Assembly (NCBI GenBank): GCA_003550725.1
Contig: PUKZ01000185.1
Coordinates: 1 to 64,000 of the forward strand
Length of the DNA: 64,000 bases
DNA from: Bacteroidales bacterium
Lineage (GTDB): Bacteria > Bacteroidota > Bacteroidia > Bacteroidales > UBA7960
Direction of reading: 5' to 3'
Shown: one piece after another, positions 12,792 through 22,019 of the stretch
Position numbering within the stretch: the first letter of the stretch is position 1
Layout of the letters: each line of letters starts with the position of its first letter
Notes under the pieces: generated by a model
Told to the model about the DNA's origin: nothing
The model's database searches: none
What the model saw: only the letters and a program-made list of their open reading frames with translations
Translations under genes and position numbers: made by a program

Positions 12792-13223
12792 TTATTCTGT
12801 CGGCATCACATACCCCTTTATTTTAATTATTTTACTGTTTTCGGGCGAGTTACTGTGAATTATAAGCCTGCGATTTATAGGCCCGGGATGCGAAGAATTA
12901 TAACTAATCTGAATAAAACCTTGTTTGCCGGGTTCAATTGCCAAACGGGGCCAGGAAGGAATTGAAATACCACACGAACTCCTTACACTGTAAACCTGCA
13001 ATGGTATATTACCTGTATTAGTTAATGTAATCTGCCTGCTTGTATTACTATGTTGTAATATGGTATCATAGTTTACAGTTTTAAAATCCACCATTAACCT
13101 GGGGTGATTTTGATTTATGTCTTTCTGTATATTTTGCGAGTAACAACTTAATGGAAAACACGGCAAAAGAATAGCAGCAAAACCTACAAAAAGCAAAAGA
13201 ATTATTTTTTTATAACCCATCAT
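12792..13223 (-). CDS. DUF1573 domain-containing secreted protein
   Basis: Signal peptide; VDFKTVNYDTILQHSNTSRQITLTNTGNIPLQVYSVRSSCGISIPSWPRLAIEPGKQGFIQISYNSSHPGPINRRLIIHSN. Confidence 0.8.
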   Translation of the reverse strand: MMGYKKIILLLFVGFAAILLPCFPLSCYSQNIQKDINQNHPRLMVDFKTVNYDTILQHSNTSRQITLTNTGNIPLQVYSVRSSCGISIPSWPRLAIEPGKQGFIQISYNSSHPGPINRRLIIHSNSPENSKIIKIKGYVMPTE

Positions 13224-13270
13224 TTATAGTGTATGCAATGATCCAATTAAGTACTCAATTTTAACTTCTC

Positions 13271-13843
13271 TTACTTTCCAAAATATTTTTTTGCAATATC
13301 GAAAAAATTATCGTACCACTTCTTGCCATATTTTCTAATAAGGGCATCTTTACAAAATTCATAAACCGTAACATTAAGTTTTTCCCCATATTTGCGGGCA
13401 GGGTCACAAACAGGCCATTTATGGTAGTTAACCGCATCAAAACCATTATTTTGCGATATCCTGATTGGATATAGATGGCAAGAAATTGGTTTTCGAAAAT
13501 TAATTTCCCCGTCAAAAAATGCTTTTTCTATGGCGCATCTTGCAATTTTGTGCTCATCATAATAAACGTAAACACATTGTTTATTATCAACCAAAGGTGT
13601 AGTCAGTTCGCCTTCAAAATCTTTAACATATAGCCCCTGCTGAGCAATTGCCCGCAAACTATCATTTAATAAATATGGCTTTATTGACGGATATATACGT
13701 TGTAATATATTGGTTTCTTCTTTAGTCAGCGGAGCTCCTGCATCGCCTTCAACACAACAATTACCAAGACATTTTTTCAGGTCGCACGTAAAACAGACAT
13801 CAAGCAAATCTTCAGATAAAATGGTATCATCCACAATTATCAT
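13271..13843 (-). CDS. DUF3109 family Cys-rich protein
   Basis: CFTCDLKKCLGNCCVEGDAGAPLTKEE and CHLYPIRI pattern typical of DUF3109. Confidence 0.8.
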   Translation of the reverse strand: MIIVDDTILSEDLLDVCFTCDLKKCLGNCCVEGDAGAPLTKEETNILQRIYPSIKPYLLNDSLRAIAQQGLYVKDFEGELTTPLVDNKQCVYVYYDEHKIARCAIEKAFFDGEINFRKPISCHLYPIRISQNNGFDAVNYHKWPVCDPARKYGEKLNVTVYEFCKDALIRKYGKKWYDNFFDIAKKYFGK

Positions 13844-13968
13844 AAAATAATATATTAGGTTAATTTAATCCTATTCTATTAATAAGAATTGACAAATTAA
13901 TATTGACATCAATTATGGTTGTTTTCGCATAAATTAGCAATAGATAACATAGCTGTTACCAGATAGTT

Positions 13969-14490
13969 TTAGCCTTTATTATTTTTTAAATTTAAGACAC
14001 CAAAAAGATAAGCACTAAAAACTATTGAAGTTATAATTTGCAAATACATTGGTGTTCCTATCAGTGGTTCTTTAGGTATCAGTATAATAACTGCCAGATA
14101 TTTTAATCCATAATAAAGTGTTTTGGAAGCCCAGATACTTATAAAAATACTTAAAAAATTATTATAACGTTCGGCAAGCCTATAATATAGCCACACCATA
14201 AACAAGAGTTCAATAGAAATCAAAATACTTTTCACAAAAATGGGATGGGCGGCAATTGCAAAGGAAACCAACGGAAGTGTTGCAGCCAAAGCATAAGCAT
14301 TGTAACGATGAGTATGAACAATAGCAATTATAAGCATCAGCCTCATGGGCTCAATTAAATATATTGGCAAACTCAAAAGATGAGAAAAAGTAGGTATCAA
14401 ATACACAAATGCAAGTGCAAAAACATTAAAAACAGCTGCTGTGACAGTTTTTCTAATATTAATGGTTGAAGTAAGCGGTATTATTTTCAT
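13969..14490 (-). CDS. Hypothetical multi-pass membrane protein
   Basis: 173-aa ORF, strongly hydrophobic with several TM segments. Confidence 0.6.
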   Translation of the reverse strand: MKIIPLTSTINIRKTVTAAVFNVFALAFVYLIPTFSHLLSLPIYLIEPMRLMLIIAIVHTHRYNAYALAATLPLVSFAIAAHPIFVKSILISIELLFMVWLYYRLAERYNNFLSIFISIWASKTLYYGLKYLAVIILIPKEPLIGTPMYLQIITSIVFSAYLFGVLNLKNNKG

Positions 14491-14610
14491 ATTTTTTTGA
14501 TTTAATATGATTTTGTATTTTTATTGCATACTTAAAATAAAGCATTAATCTTTTTCAAAATTAAAACTTTTTGTACATTTCTTATATATTTGTAAATAAA
14601 AAATAACATA

Positions 14611-15528
14611 ATGGACAGGAGAGATTTTTTAAAAAAAGGTTTTTTATACAGTTTATCGGGCAGCTTAATTACTACTGCATCAGGTTTTTTCTCTAATGTT
14701 TTTGGTAAGGGCAACTCATTGCCTGATTTGGTGGCAGTTAGGGGTTCTGACCCTGTTACTATGTATAAAAGGGGGATTGATGAAATCGGGGGTATGAGCA
14801 GGTTTGTAAAAAGAGGCCAGACAGTTGTTGTAAAGCCCAATATAGGGTGGGATGTTCCTCCCGAGCGTGCGGCTAATACTAATCCTCATCTTGTAAAAGC
14901 AATAATTGAGAGCTGTTATGAGGCCGGTGCCAGGAGAGTTTATTGTTTTGATAATACATGTGATAACTGGCGAAGGTCATATAAAAACAGCGGCATAGAA
15001 GATGCAGTTAATGACGCCAATGGGCAAATGGTGCCGGGCAACCAGGAAAGATATTACCATGATGTTGATATCCCTGGAACAAAAAAGCTTAAAAATGTTA
15101 AGGTACATGAGTTACTAATGGAGTCAGATCTGTATATAAATGTACCTGTGCTTAAGCATCATGGATCTACAACGCTGACTATAGCTATGAAAAACCTTAT
15201 GGGTGTTGTATGGGATCGCCGCTTTTATCACAGAAACGATTTACACCAATGCATTGCAGATTTTTGTCTTTTTGAGCGTAAACCAAAACTTAATATTGTA
15301 GATGCTTACCTTGTTATGACTAAAAACGGCCCCAGGGGCACATCTACATCAGACCTTACAAGAATGAAAAGCCTTCTAATATCTCCTGATATAGTTGCTA
15401 TTGATTCTGCCAGCGCCCGATTATTTGGCGCTGATCCCAATAATATCGGCCATATGCGTATTGCTGAAAAATTAGGTATTGGCTCACTTGACCTTAGCAA
15501 GCGTAATATCGAAAGGGTATATCTCTGA
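14611..15528 (+). CDS. DUF362 domain-containing protein with Tat-like signal
   Basis: MDRRDFLKKGFLYSLSGSLITTASGFF (twin-Arg); VKPNIGWDVPPERAANTNPHLVKAIIESCYEAGARRVYCFDN; LKHHGSTTLTIAMKNLMGVV. Confidence 0.88.
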   Translation: MDRRDFLKKGFLYSLSGSLITTASGFFSNVFGKGNSLPDLVAVRGSDPVTMYKRGIDEIGGMSRFVKRGQTVVVKPNIGWDVPPERAANTNPHLVKAIIESCYEAGARRVYCFDNTCDNWRRSYKNSGIEDAVNDANGQMVPGNQERYYHDVDIPGTKKLKNVKVHELLMESDLYINVPVLKHHGSTTLTIAMKNLMGVVWDRRFYHRNDLHQCIADFCLFERKPKLNIVDAYLVMTKNGPRGTSTSDLTRMKSLLISPDIVAIDSASARLFGADPNNIGHMRIAEKLGIGSLDLSKRNIERVYL

Positions 15529-15686
15529 TCGCAATAGCAGCAAGTTTTATATTCCATAATTTTTGTTAATGTTACTGAAAAGTGTTGAAGTTAATTCTTA
15601 AAAATTGACCTGTTTGATTTAATATATCAAATTGATGAAAAGCCAGTAATCAAAAAAACAATTTTTAAATAAAAAAAATTAAATAT

Positions 15687-17264
15687 ATGAATCTTCGCCA
15701 TTTAAAAAAACTTCGGATTATTGTATCATTAGTAGTTTTTGCTTTCATTCTTTTACTTTTTATTGATTTCAGCACTCCTTTTATAGATTCTGTGTCAAAT
15801 TTTTTCATACGCTTACAGCTTTTTCCCTCTATACTAAGGTTTTTTGCTCTTTTCTTTACTATTTCAGGGCTTGGTTTTCTTTTGATTATCCTAATTTCAT
15901 TATTCTTTGGCAGAGTTTACTGTTCTTCTTTATGTCCTTTAGGTACCTTGCAAGATATCATTATAGCAATATCGAAAAGGCTTAAACCAAAAAAAAAGAA
16001 AAGGTTTACCTATAGCCGCTTTTCAAATCGCATTTTAAGATATGGAATACTTACAGTTACAATATTATTTTGGGTTTTGGGCAGTTTGTTTTTGATCAAT
16101 TTACTGGACCCCTTCAGTAATTTCGGTAAAATTTCAGTAACTTTTTTTCAGCCACTAATTTATTGGATAAATAACTCAATAAACATTGTTTTAGAGAATT
16201 TTGGCATATATTCATTGAGGCCATTAGATTTTAAGAGCCTTCCATTAAATGTGGTTTTAGTGTCAACTGTAATTTTTTTGGTTATTGCTATTTTATCGGT
16301 TTGGCGGGGAAGGTTATTCTGTAACACATTATGTCCGGCGGGTGCAGCTTTAGGTTTAATATCGGAAACATCGCTTTTTAAAATTGCTTTTAATGAAAAA
16401 GCTTGTTCTGGTTGCATGAAATGCGAGCATGTTTGTAAAGCCCAGTGCCTTGACAGCAAAAACCAGTTTATTGATCAAGGTCGTTGTGTAAGTTGCTTTA
16501 ATTGTTTTACAGCCTGCCCTAATAATGGTTTTTACTATAAATACAGGTTTGCCGGCAAAAATAATTTTACAGACCCTTCTGATAATCATGGAAAAAATAG
16601 GCGTAATTTCCTGATATCACTTGCATCTGCTACTTTAGCCATACCGATTGTCAGCAGCAATAAACTTTTGGCACAAAGTGCTGGTGCCGGATCTATACCA
16701 ACAGGAACAAGTTATCCTGTGACACCACCCGGATCTTTAAGCCACAATCATTTTACAAGTAAATGTATTGCTTGTTATTTATGTGTCGGTGTATGCCCGA
16801 CTAATGTTATTGTTCCGTCGTTTTTCGATTATGGGTTGGAAGGATTTATGCAACCCAAGCTGGATTACCATAAAAATTTTTGCAATTTTGATTGCGTTAA
16901 ATGCACCGAAGTTTGCCCAACAGGTGCTATTACCAAGCTTTCAAAAAAAGAAAAAGCAACAACTCAAATAGGTATTGCCAAATTCATGCCAGAAAGCTGT
17001 ATTGTGGTAGTTCAGGGAACAGATTGCGGGGCTTGTGCAGAGCATTGTCCTACACAAGCATTACAAATGATCCCTTACAATGACATTTTTCTTCCCGAAG
17101 TTACTCCCGAATTATGCGTTGGTTGCGGCGCTTGCGAATATGCATGCCCAACCGAGCCATACAAAGCTATCTTTGTTGAAAGCAACTATAAACATAAAGA
17201 AGCATTACCAATTGAAGAAGCAAACGGACCACGTGAACATGATGAAGATGAGTTCCCCTTTTAA
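15687..17264 (+). CDS. Membrane 4Fe-4S protein: NapH/NosR-like N-terminus fused through an internal Tat-like segment to a polyferredoxin
   Basis: VYCSSLCPLGTLQD, LFCNTLCPAGAALG, CSGCMKCEHVC, CVSCFNCFTACP; internal RRNFLISLASATLAIPIVSS; then CIACYLCVGVCP, CVKCTEVCP, CGACAEHCP, CVGCGACEYACP. Confidence 0.9.
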   Translation: MNLRHLKKLRIIVSLVVFAFILLLFIDFSTPFIDSVSNFFIRLQLFPSILRFFALFFTISGLGFLLIILISLFFGRVYCSSLCPLGTLQDIIIAISKRLKPKKKKRFTYSRFSNRILRYGILTVTILFWVLGSLFLINLLDPFSNFGKISVTFFQPLIYWINNSINIVLENFGIYSLRPLDFKSLPLNVVLVSTVIFLVIAILSVWRGRLFCNTLCPAGAALGLISETSLFKIAFNEKACSGCMKCEHVCKAQCLDSKNQFIDQGRCVSCFNCFTACPNNGFYYKYRFAGKNNFTDPSDNHGKNRRNFLISLASATLAIPIVSSNKLLAQSAGAGSIPTGTSYPVTPPGSLSHNHFTSKCIACYLCVGVCPTNVIVPSFFDYGLEGFMQPKLDYHKNFCNFDCVKCTEVCPTGAITKLSKKEKATTQIGIAKFMPESCIVVVQGTDCGACAEHCPTQALQMIPYNDIFLPEVTPELCVGCGACEYACPTEPYKAIFVESNYKHKEALPIEEANGPREHDEDEFPF

Positions 17265-17500
17265 TGTTATTTTATAAAACAGTGTTTTATATTCTAAATT
17301 GAAATTTTTAAATAACAACCGAACATGCCGATCAACAATAGAAAAATACCAAAAAACTAACATTGTAGGCTTGTAAACACCTTTAAAAATATTTTTATGT
17401 GATCAAAAACAATTACCAAAAAACAAATAAATCAAATCTTCATCCATGAAATGAACAAATTGAACCGGAGTGTTTTAAATTAAGTATTTGAAAATTGGAA

Positions 17501-17587
17501 TTTATTTACTCACATATTTATAATTTAATTGGTGTTCGTTGTCTCGCTGCACTCAGCAGTAATTTGCAACTTTGTTATTTGTTTTTT
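17501..17587 (+). repeat. Dispersed ~86-bp intergenic repeat, copy 1
   Basis: TTTATTTACTCACATATTTATAATTTAATTGGTGTTCGTTGTCTCGCTGCACTCAGCAGTAATTTGCAACTTTGTTATTTG; near-identical to the reverse complement of 61603-61688. Confidence 0.85.
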
Positions 17588-17640
17588 TAAATCATTAATA
17601 ACTCATTGTTATACATTATAGGTAAATAATAAAAAAGCAT

Positions 17641-18807
17641 ATGCAAATAAAAGAAGTTAAGAGTTCTGCAGATAAAAAAGAATTCCTGTCGGTTCCACGT
17701 ATAATATACCGCCATGACCCTTATTGGATAAGCCATCTCGATCATGATATAGAAGCTGTTTTTGATACCGGGAAAAACAAAAATTTTCAAAATGGCGATG
17801 CAATCAGATGGATAATTAAGGATAATAACGGCAATTTAATAGGACGGGTAGCAGCTTTTATCAATAAACAGCTTGCATATACGCATGAACAACCTACAGG
17901 TGGAATGGGTTTTTTTGAATGTACCGATAATAAGGAAGCAGCATTTGCATTGTTTGACAAAAGCCGTGAATGGCTGGCTAACCGAGGAATAGAAGCGATG
18001 GAAGGCCCGGTAAACTTTGGCGAAAAAGACAGGTACTGGGGACTTTTAATAGATAATGCCGGATACCCTCCACCATACCTAATGAACTATAACCCGCCAT
18101 ATTATAAAAAACTTTTTGAATCATACGGATTTAAAAATTTCTATGAACAATATGTTTATCGCATACATAAAAATACAACATTAAACCCGTTTTTTGAAAA
18201 AAAATATCAACGGCTTATAAAACAACAGGGATATAAATTTGAAACCCTAAACAAAAAAAATATTGAAAAGTATGCCAATGATTTTATGATTATATACAAC
18301 GAAGCATGGAAAAATACACACAAACACTTTAAACCTTTAACAAAAAAAGAAGTGCTTAATATCTTTCACTCCATGAAGAGAATTATTGATCCCGATATTG
18401 TTTTATTTGTATACCATCATAATCGCCCAATAGCATTTTACATAAACCTACCCGAATTAAATCAAATATTTCGCTATTTAAACGGAAAACTTAATCTGAC
18501 AGGTAAACTCAAATTTTTGTATTACAAATGGATTGGAAAATGCAGAACAATGTATGGTTTTGTATTCGGTATTGTACCGGACCACAGAAATAAAGGCATA
18601 GAAAGTGCTATGATTAAAAAGTTTAAAGAATTATTATTAGAAATAGACCGGTATGATGACCTTTATATCTCATGGATAGGAGACTTTAATCCTAAAATGA
18701 TCAGGCTCATTGAAACATTAAACACGAAAAAAATTTTTACACTGGTTACCTACAAAAAATTGTTTGACCCAAATGCGAAATTTAAAAGGCACCCTGTCCT
18801 TTCTTAA
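17641..18807 (+). CDS. GNAT-like N-acetyltransferase family protein
   Basis: RIIYRHDPYWISHLDHDIEAVFD; C-terminal GFVFGIVPDHRNKGIESAMIKKFKELL resembles the acetyl-CoA binding motif. Confidence 0.65.
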   Translation: MQIKEVKSSADKKEFLSVPRIIYRHDPYWISHLDHDIEAVFDTGKNKNFQNGDAIRWIIKDNNGNLIGRVAAFINKQLAYTHEQPTGGMGFFECTDNKEAAFALFDKSREWLANRGIEAMEGPVNFGEKDRYWGLLIDNAGYPPPYLMNYNPPYYKKLFESYGFKNFYEQYVYRIHKNTTLNPFFEKKYQRLIKQQGYKFETLNKKNIEKYANDFMIIYNEAWKNTHKHFKPLTKKEVLNIFHSMKRIIDPDIVLFVYHHNRPIAFYINLPELNQIFRYLNGKLNLTGKLKFLYYKWIGKCRTMYGFVFGIVPDHRNKGIESAMIKKFKELLLEIDRYDDLYISWIGDFNPKMIRLIETLNTKKIFTLVTYKKLFDPNAKFKRHPVLS

Positions 18808-18848
18808 TAAAACATCCATAAAAACTCGCCGAAATATTATGAAAAAAA

Positions 18849-18880
18849 TTTGGGTATTTTAATTATAGACTTTACATTTG
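18849..18880 (+). promoter_or_regulatory. Bacteroidota-type promoter TTTG-N20-TACATTTG upstream of tRNA-Lys
   Basis: Matches -33 TTTG / -7 TAnnTTTG with a 20-nt spacer, 57 nt upstream of the tRNA. Confidence 0.6.
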
Positions 18881-18936
18881 CACTCCCAAAAAAACAAAAA
18901 GGTTCATAAAATAATAACACTTTAGTTTATTTAACT

Positions 18937-19009
18937 GACTCGGTAGCTCAGTTGGTAGAGCATATCCCTTTTAAGGATGGGGTCCTGGGTTCGAGTCCCA
19001 GCCGAGTCA
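18937..19009 (+). tRNA. tRNA-Lys(TTT)
   Basis: Full cloverleaf: GACTCGG/CCGAGTC acceptor, GCTC/GAGC D-arm, TATCC-CTTTTAA-GGATG anticodon arm, CTGGG-TTCGAGT-CCCAG T-arm, discriminator A, CCA not encoded. Confidence 0.97.
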
Positions 19010-19013
19010 CAAA

Positions 19014-19041
19014 AGCCCGGCCAACCAGCCGGGCTTTTTTT
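19014..19041 (+). terminator. Rho-independent terminator after tRNA-Lys
   Basis: AGCCCGGC-CAACCA-GCCGGGCT 8-bp GC-rich stem followed by a T run. Confidence 0.92.
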
Positions 19042-19133
19042 ATAACTTCTCGCCATAAAACAGTTTTACCCAAAAAATCATAAAAATGTATGAAAAAATA
19101 CACTTATTTTAAAAATAAGCTGTTTTTCTCGGG

Positions 19134-19165
19134 GTTGTGTATTTTTTAATTTTTTCCTATATTTG
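19134..19165 (+). promoter_or_regulatory. Bacteroidota-type promoter GTTG-N20-TATATTTG upstream of the radical SAM pair
   Basis: TAnnTTTG element at 19158-19165 with TTG 20 nt upstream. Confidence 0.55.
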
Positions 19166-19326
19166 TTATATACGGCTAATTAGGCTTTATAATTATCACT
19201 TGATAGGGTGAAAATTATATAATAATAATAGTTCATTTTGAACCGTTTTTTATTCTCATTAATATAAATATCACATTTAGTATTGATTTGTTGAAGTTTT
19301 AAAATAGGGAGTGAAATAATTTTTGC

Positions 19327-20493
19327 ATGAAAAAGACGTGCCGACGGGAATTTTTAAAGAAAGCATTAATTGGAAGTGCTGCTGTTGTATCTGTTGGTAG
19401 TTTTTTTTTTAATAGCAGGGTTTTGCTCGGTGGGGGTATTTCTCCTTCTGCGAGTTATGCACTTAACACATTCTCTTATAGTGGAAAGGAAGCCATGTTT
19501 TACCGGGCAGTTGACAACAACAGGGTGCAATGCCAACTCTGCCCTCACAAATGCACTCTTCGTAATGGAAGTAGTGGATTATGCCGGGTAAGAAAAAATA
19601 TAGCAGGAAAGCTTTATAGCCAGGCATACGGCAATCCATGTTCAGTCAATGTAGGTTTAATCGAAAAGGCACCATTGCATCATTTTATTCCCGGACATGA
19701 AAGACTATGTGTAGCAACTGTAGGTTGTAATTTAAGATGTAAGTATTGTCATAACTGGCAAATTTCCCAAAGATCTCCCGGTGAAATCAGGGAATATAAC
19801 ATGACTCCCGAAGATATTGTGAAAGAAGCGTTAATACAAGAAGTAATGTCTATTTCCTTTACATATACTGAGCCCACCATCTTTTACGAATACATGTATG
19901 ATATCAGTCGAATAGCCAAAAACAATGGTTTAAAAGTAAGTATTGTATCCAACGGATATATAAATCCTCAACCTTTAAGAAAACTGCTTCCATACCTTGA
20001 TGCAGTTAAAATAGATCTTAAGGCTTTCAGCGATGACTTCTACAGGGAAATCTGTTCTGCTAAACTGGATCCGGTTTTACAAACACTTTTGGTTTTAAAG
20101 GATGAAGGCATGTTATTTGAAATTGTTAATCTTGTTGTACCTACACTCAACGATAATCCTGATGAAATCAAGCAAATGTGTGTCTGGATAAATGAAAATT
20201 TAGGAGCAGAGGTGCCTGTTCATTTCAACAGGTTTTCTCCTTCATATAAACTGACTGAATTACCAACTACACCAATAAACACTTTAGAGTCAGCTGTAAG
20301 AATTGCTAATGAATCAGGGCTTAAGTATGTTTACATGGGTAATGTTCCGGGGCATAAAAATAATTCGACATTTTGTCCCAATTGTGGAGAAAGATTGATT
20401 CATCGAGTTCATTATTCGGTGAGAAGCAGAAATTTAAAGAATGGAAACTGTAAGTTCTGTGGCTATAATATTCATGGAAGATGGGAAGCATAA
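19327..20493 (+). CDS. AmmeMemoRadiSam-type radical SAM enzyme with Tat-like N-terminus, paralog 1
   Basis: TCRREFLKKALIGSAAVVSVGSFF; CQLCPHKCTLRNGSSGLCRVR; radical SAM CNLRCKYCHNWQISQ; FTYTEPTIFYEY; C-terminal CPNC...CKFCGY. Confidence 0.92.
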   Translation: MKKTCRREFLKKALIGSAAVVSVGSFFFNSRVLLGGGISPSASYALNTFSYSGKEAMFYRAVDNNRVQCQLCPHKCTLRNGSSGLCRVRKNIAGKLYSQAYGNPCSVNVGLIEKAPLHHFIPGHERLCVATVGCNLRCKYCHNWQISQRSPGEIREYNMTPEDIVKEALIQEVMSISFTYTEPTIFYEYMYDISRIAKNNGLKVSIVSNGYINPQPLRKLLPYLDAVKIDLKAFSDDFYREICSAKLDPVLQTLLVLKDEGMLFEIVNLVVPTLNDNPDEIKQMCVWINENLGAEVPVHFNRFSPSYKLTELPTTPINTLESAVRIANESGLKYVYMGNVPGHKNNSTFCPNCGERLIHRVHYSVRSRNLKNGNCKFCGYNIHGRWEA

Positions 20494-20592
20494 ACCATAT
20501 TATTTGGAATTAATAATTGAGCATAAAATGTTTTTTGCAGTAAGATGTTTGACATTGCTAAATAGTCCAATAACAGGCAATTAAGCTTAAGG

Positions 20593-21798
20593 TTGAATAT
20601 TATTATGATAAACACAAATCGCAGGGGTTTTATAAAGAAACTATTTATAAAAAGTATTGCCGGTTTAACTGCCGGATATTTATTGTTAAATAGTTATAAG
20701 AGGTTTTTTTCGGATTTAATAGCTTCCTCTTCGGAAGATACCGGATACAACCATAAAAATTACACCTATAACAAAAAAGTCAATAATAAAAAGGAAGCTA
20801 TGTACTACAAAAGGCTAGGCAGAAATAGCGTTAGTTGTACTCTTTGCTTTCACAACTGCACTATACAGGAAGGCAACACCGGGTTTTGCCGGGTCAGGGA
20901 AAACAGCAATGGCAGGCTTTACAGTTTGGTTTACGGCCTTCCCGCAGGTCTACAGATTGATTCGATTGAAATGGAGCCGATGTATCATATGGTTCCCGGT
21001 CATAGAAACCTGTGTGTTTACACAGCATCATGCAACTTCAGGTGTAAGCACTGTCACAATTGGCATCTTTCTCAAAGAGGGCCTGATGAAGTATCATACG
21101 AAATCCATTCTCCTTATGAGGTCGTTAATAGAGCTAAAAACCAGGGCTGTAAATCCATATCACACAGTATCAATGAGCCGGCTGTATTTTACGAATACAT
21201 GTATGATATTGCAAAACATGCCCAAAAAGAAGGATTGTTAACCCTTTTTCATACAAACGGCTACTTAAATCCTGAGCCATTAAAAGATATTCTGAAGTAT
21301 ATGGACGGGGTTACTGTCGATCTAAAAGCATTCAATGAAAGTTTTTATCGTGAGATCTCATCAGGCAGCCTCGAACCGGTATTAGAAACCCTGAAGATTA
21401 TAAGAAAAGAAAATGTTCACCTTGAAATTGTAAATTTAGTTATACCCACCTTAAATGATGATCCGGATGAGATAAAACAAATGTGTACCTGGATAATTGA
21501 TAATATAGGCAACTCAGTTCCATTGCATTTTAACAGGTTTTCACCCACATACAAATTAACAGATTTACCATCAACACCTGTTAATACCTTAGAATCAGCA
21601 GCAAATATAGCATATGAATCAGGTTTAAAGTATGTATATATTGGTAATGTGCCTGCCCATAAATATAACTCTACATATTGCCCAAATTGTAAAACGAAGA
21701 TGATCGAACGCGCTTATTTCTCGGTTTTAAGCAATAAAATGGAAAATGGAGCTTGTATATCTTGTGGCTATGAAATACAGGGTATTTGGAAAAGTTAA
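20593..21798 (+). CDS. AmmeMemoRadiSam-type radical SAM enzyme with Tat-like N-terminus, paralog 2
   Basis: NRRGFIKKLFIKSIAGLTAGYLLL; CTLCFHNCTIQEGNTGFCRVR; CNFRCKHCHNWHLSQ; C-terminal CPNC...CISCGY; high similarity to the preceding ORF. Confidence 0.9.
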   Translation: MNIIMINTNRRGFIKKLFIKSIAGLTAGYLLLNSYKRFFSDLIASSSEDTGYNHKNYTYNKKVNNKKEAMYYKRLGRNSVSCTLCFHNCTIQEGNTGFCRVRENSNGRLYSLVYGLPAGLQIDSIEMEPMYHMVPGHRNLCVYTASCNFRCKHCHNWHLSQRGPDEVSYEIHSPYEVVNRAKNQGCKSISHSINEPAVFYEYMYDIAKHAQKEGLLTLFHTNGYLNPEPLKDILKYMDGVTVDLKAFNESFYREISSGSLEPVLETLKIIRKENVHLEIVNLVIPTLNDDPDEIKQMCTWIIDNIGNSVPLHFNRFSPTYKLTDLPSTPVNTLESAANIAYESGLKYVYIGNVPAHKYNSTYCPNCKTKMIERAYFSVLSNKMENGACISCGYEIQGIWKS

Positions 21799-22019
21799 AA
21801 TTATAGCATATAAAAATCATTTTACAGCAGAAGAATTGAACTGATAATTATCTGCGATATAGAGACATTTATAATAATTAAATAATAAAAAGACAGTTTG
21901 ATGAGGGTTTGCCGAGCAAAAAAAAACATTAACATTTGTGAAAGGCAACAAATACCGCAAGCCCTATAATTGAAAACATAACTAATAAATAATTAATGGC
22001 TTAAATTAAAAATATTTTT

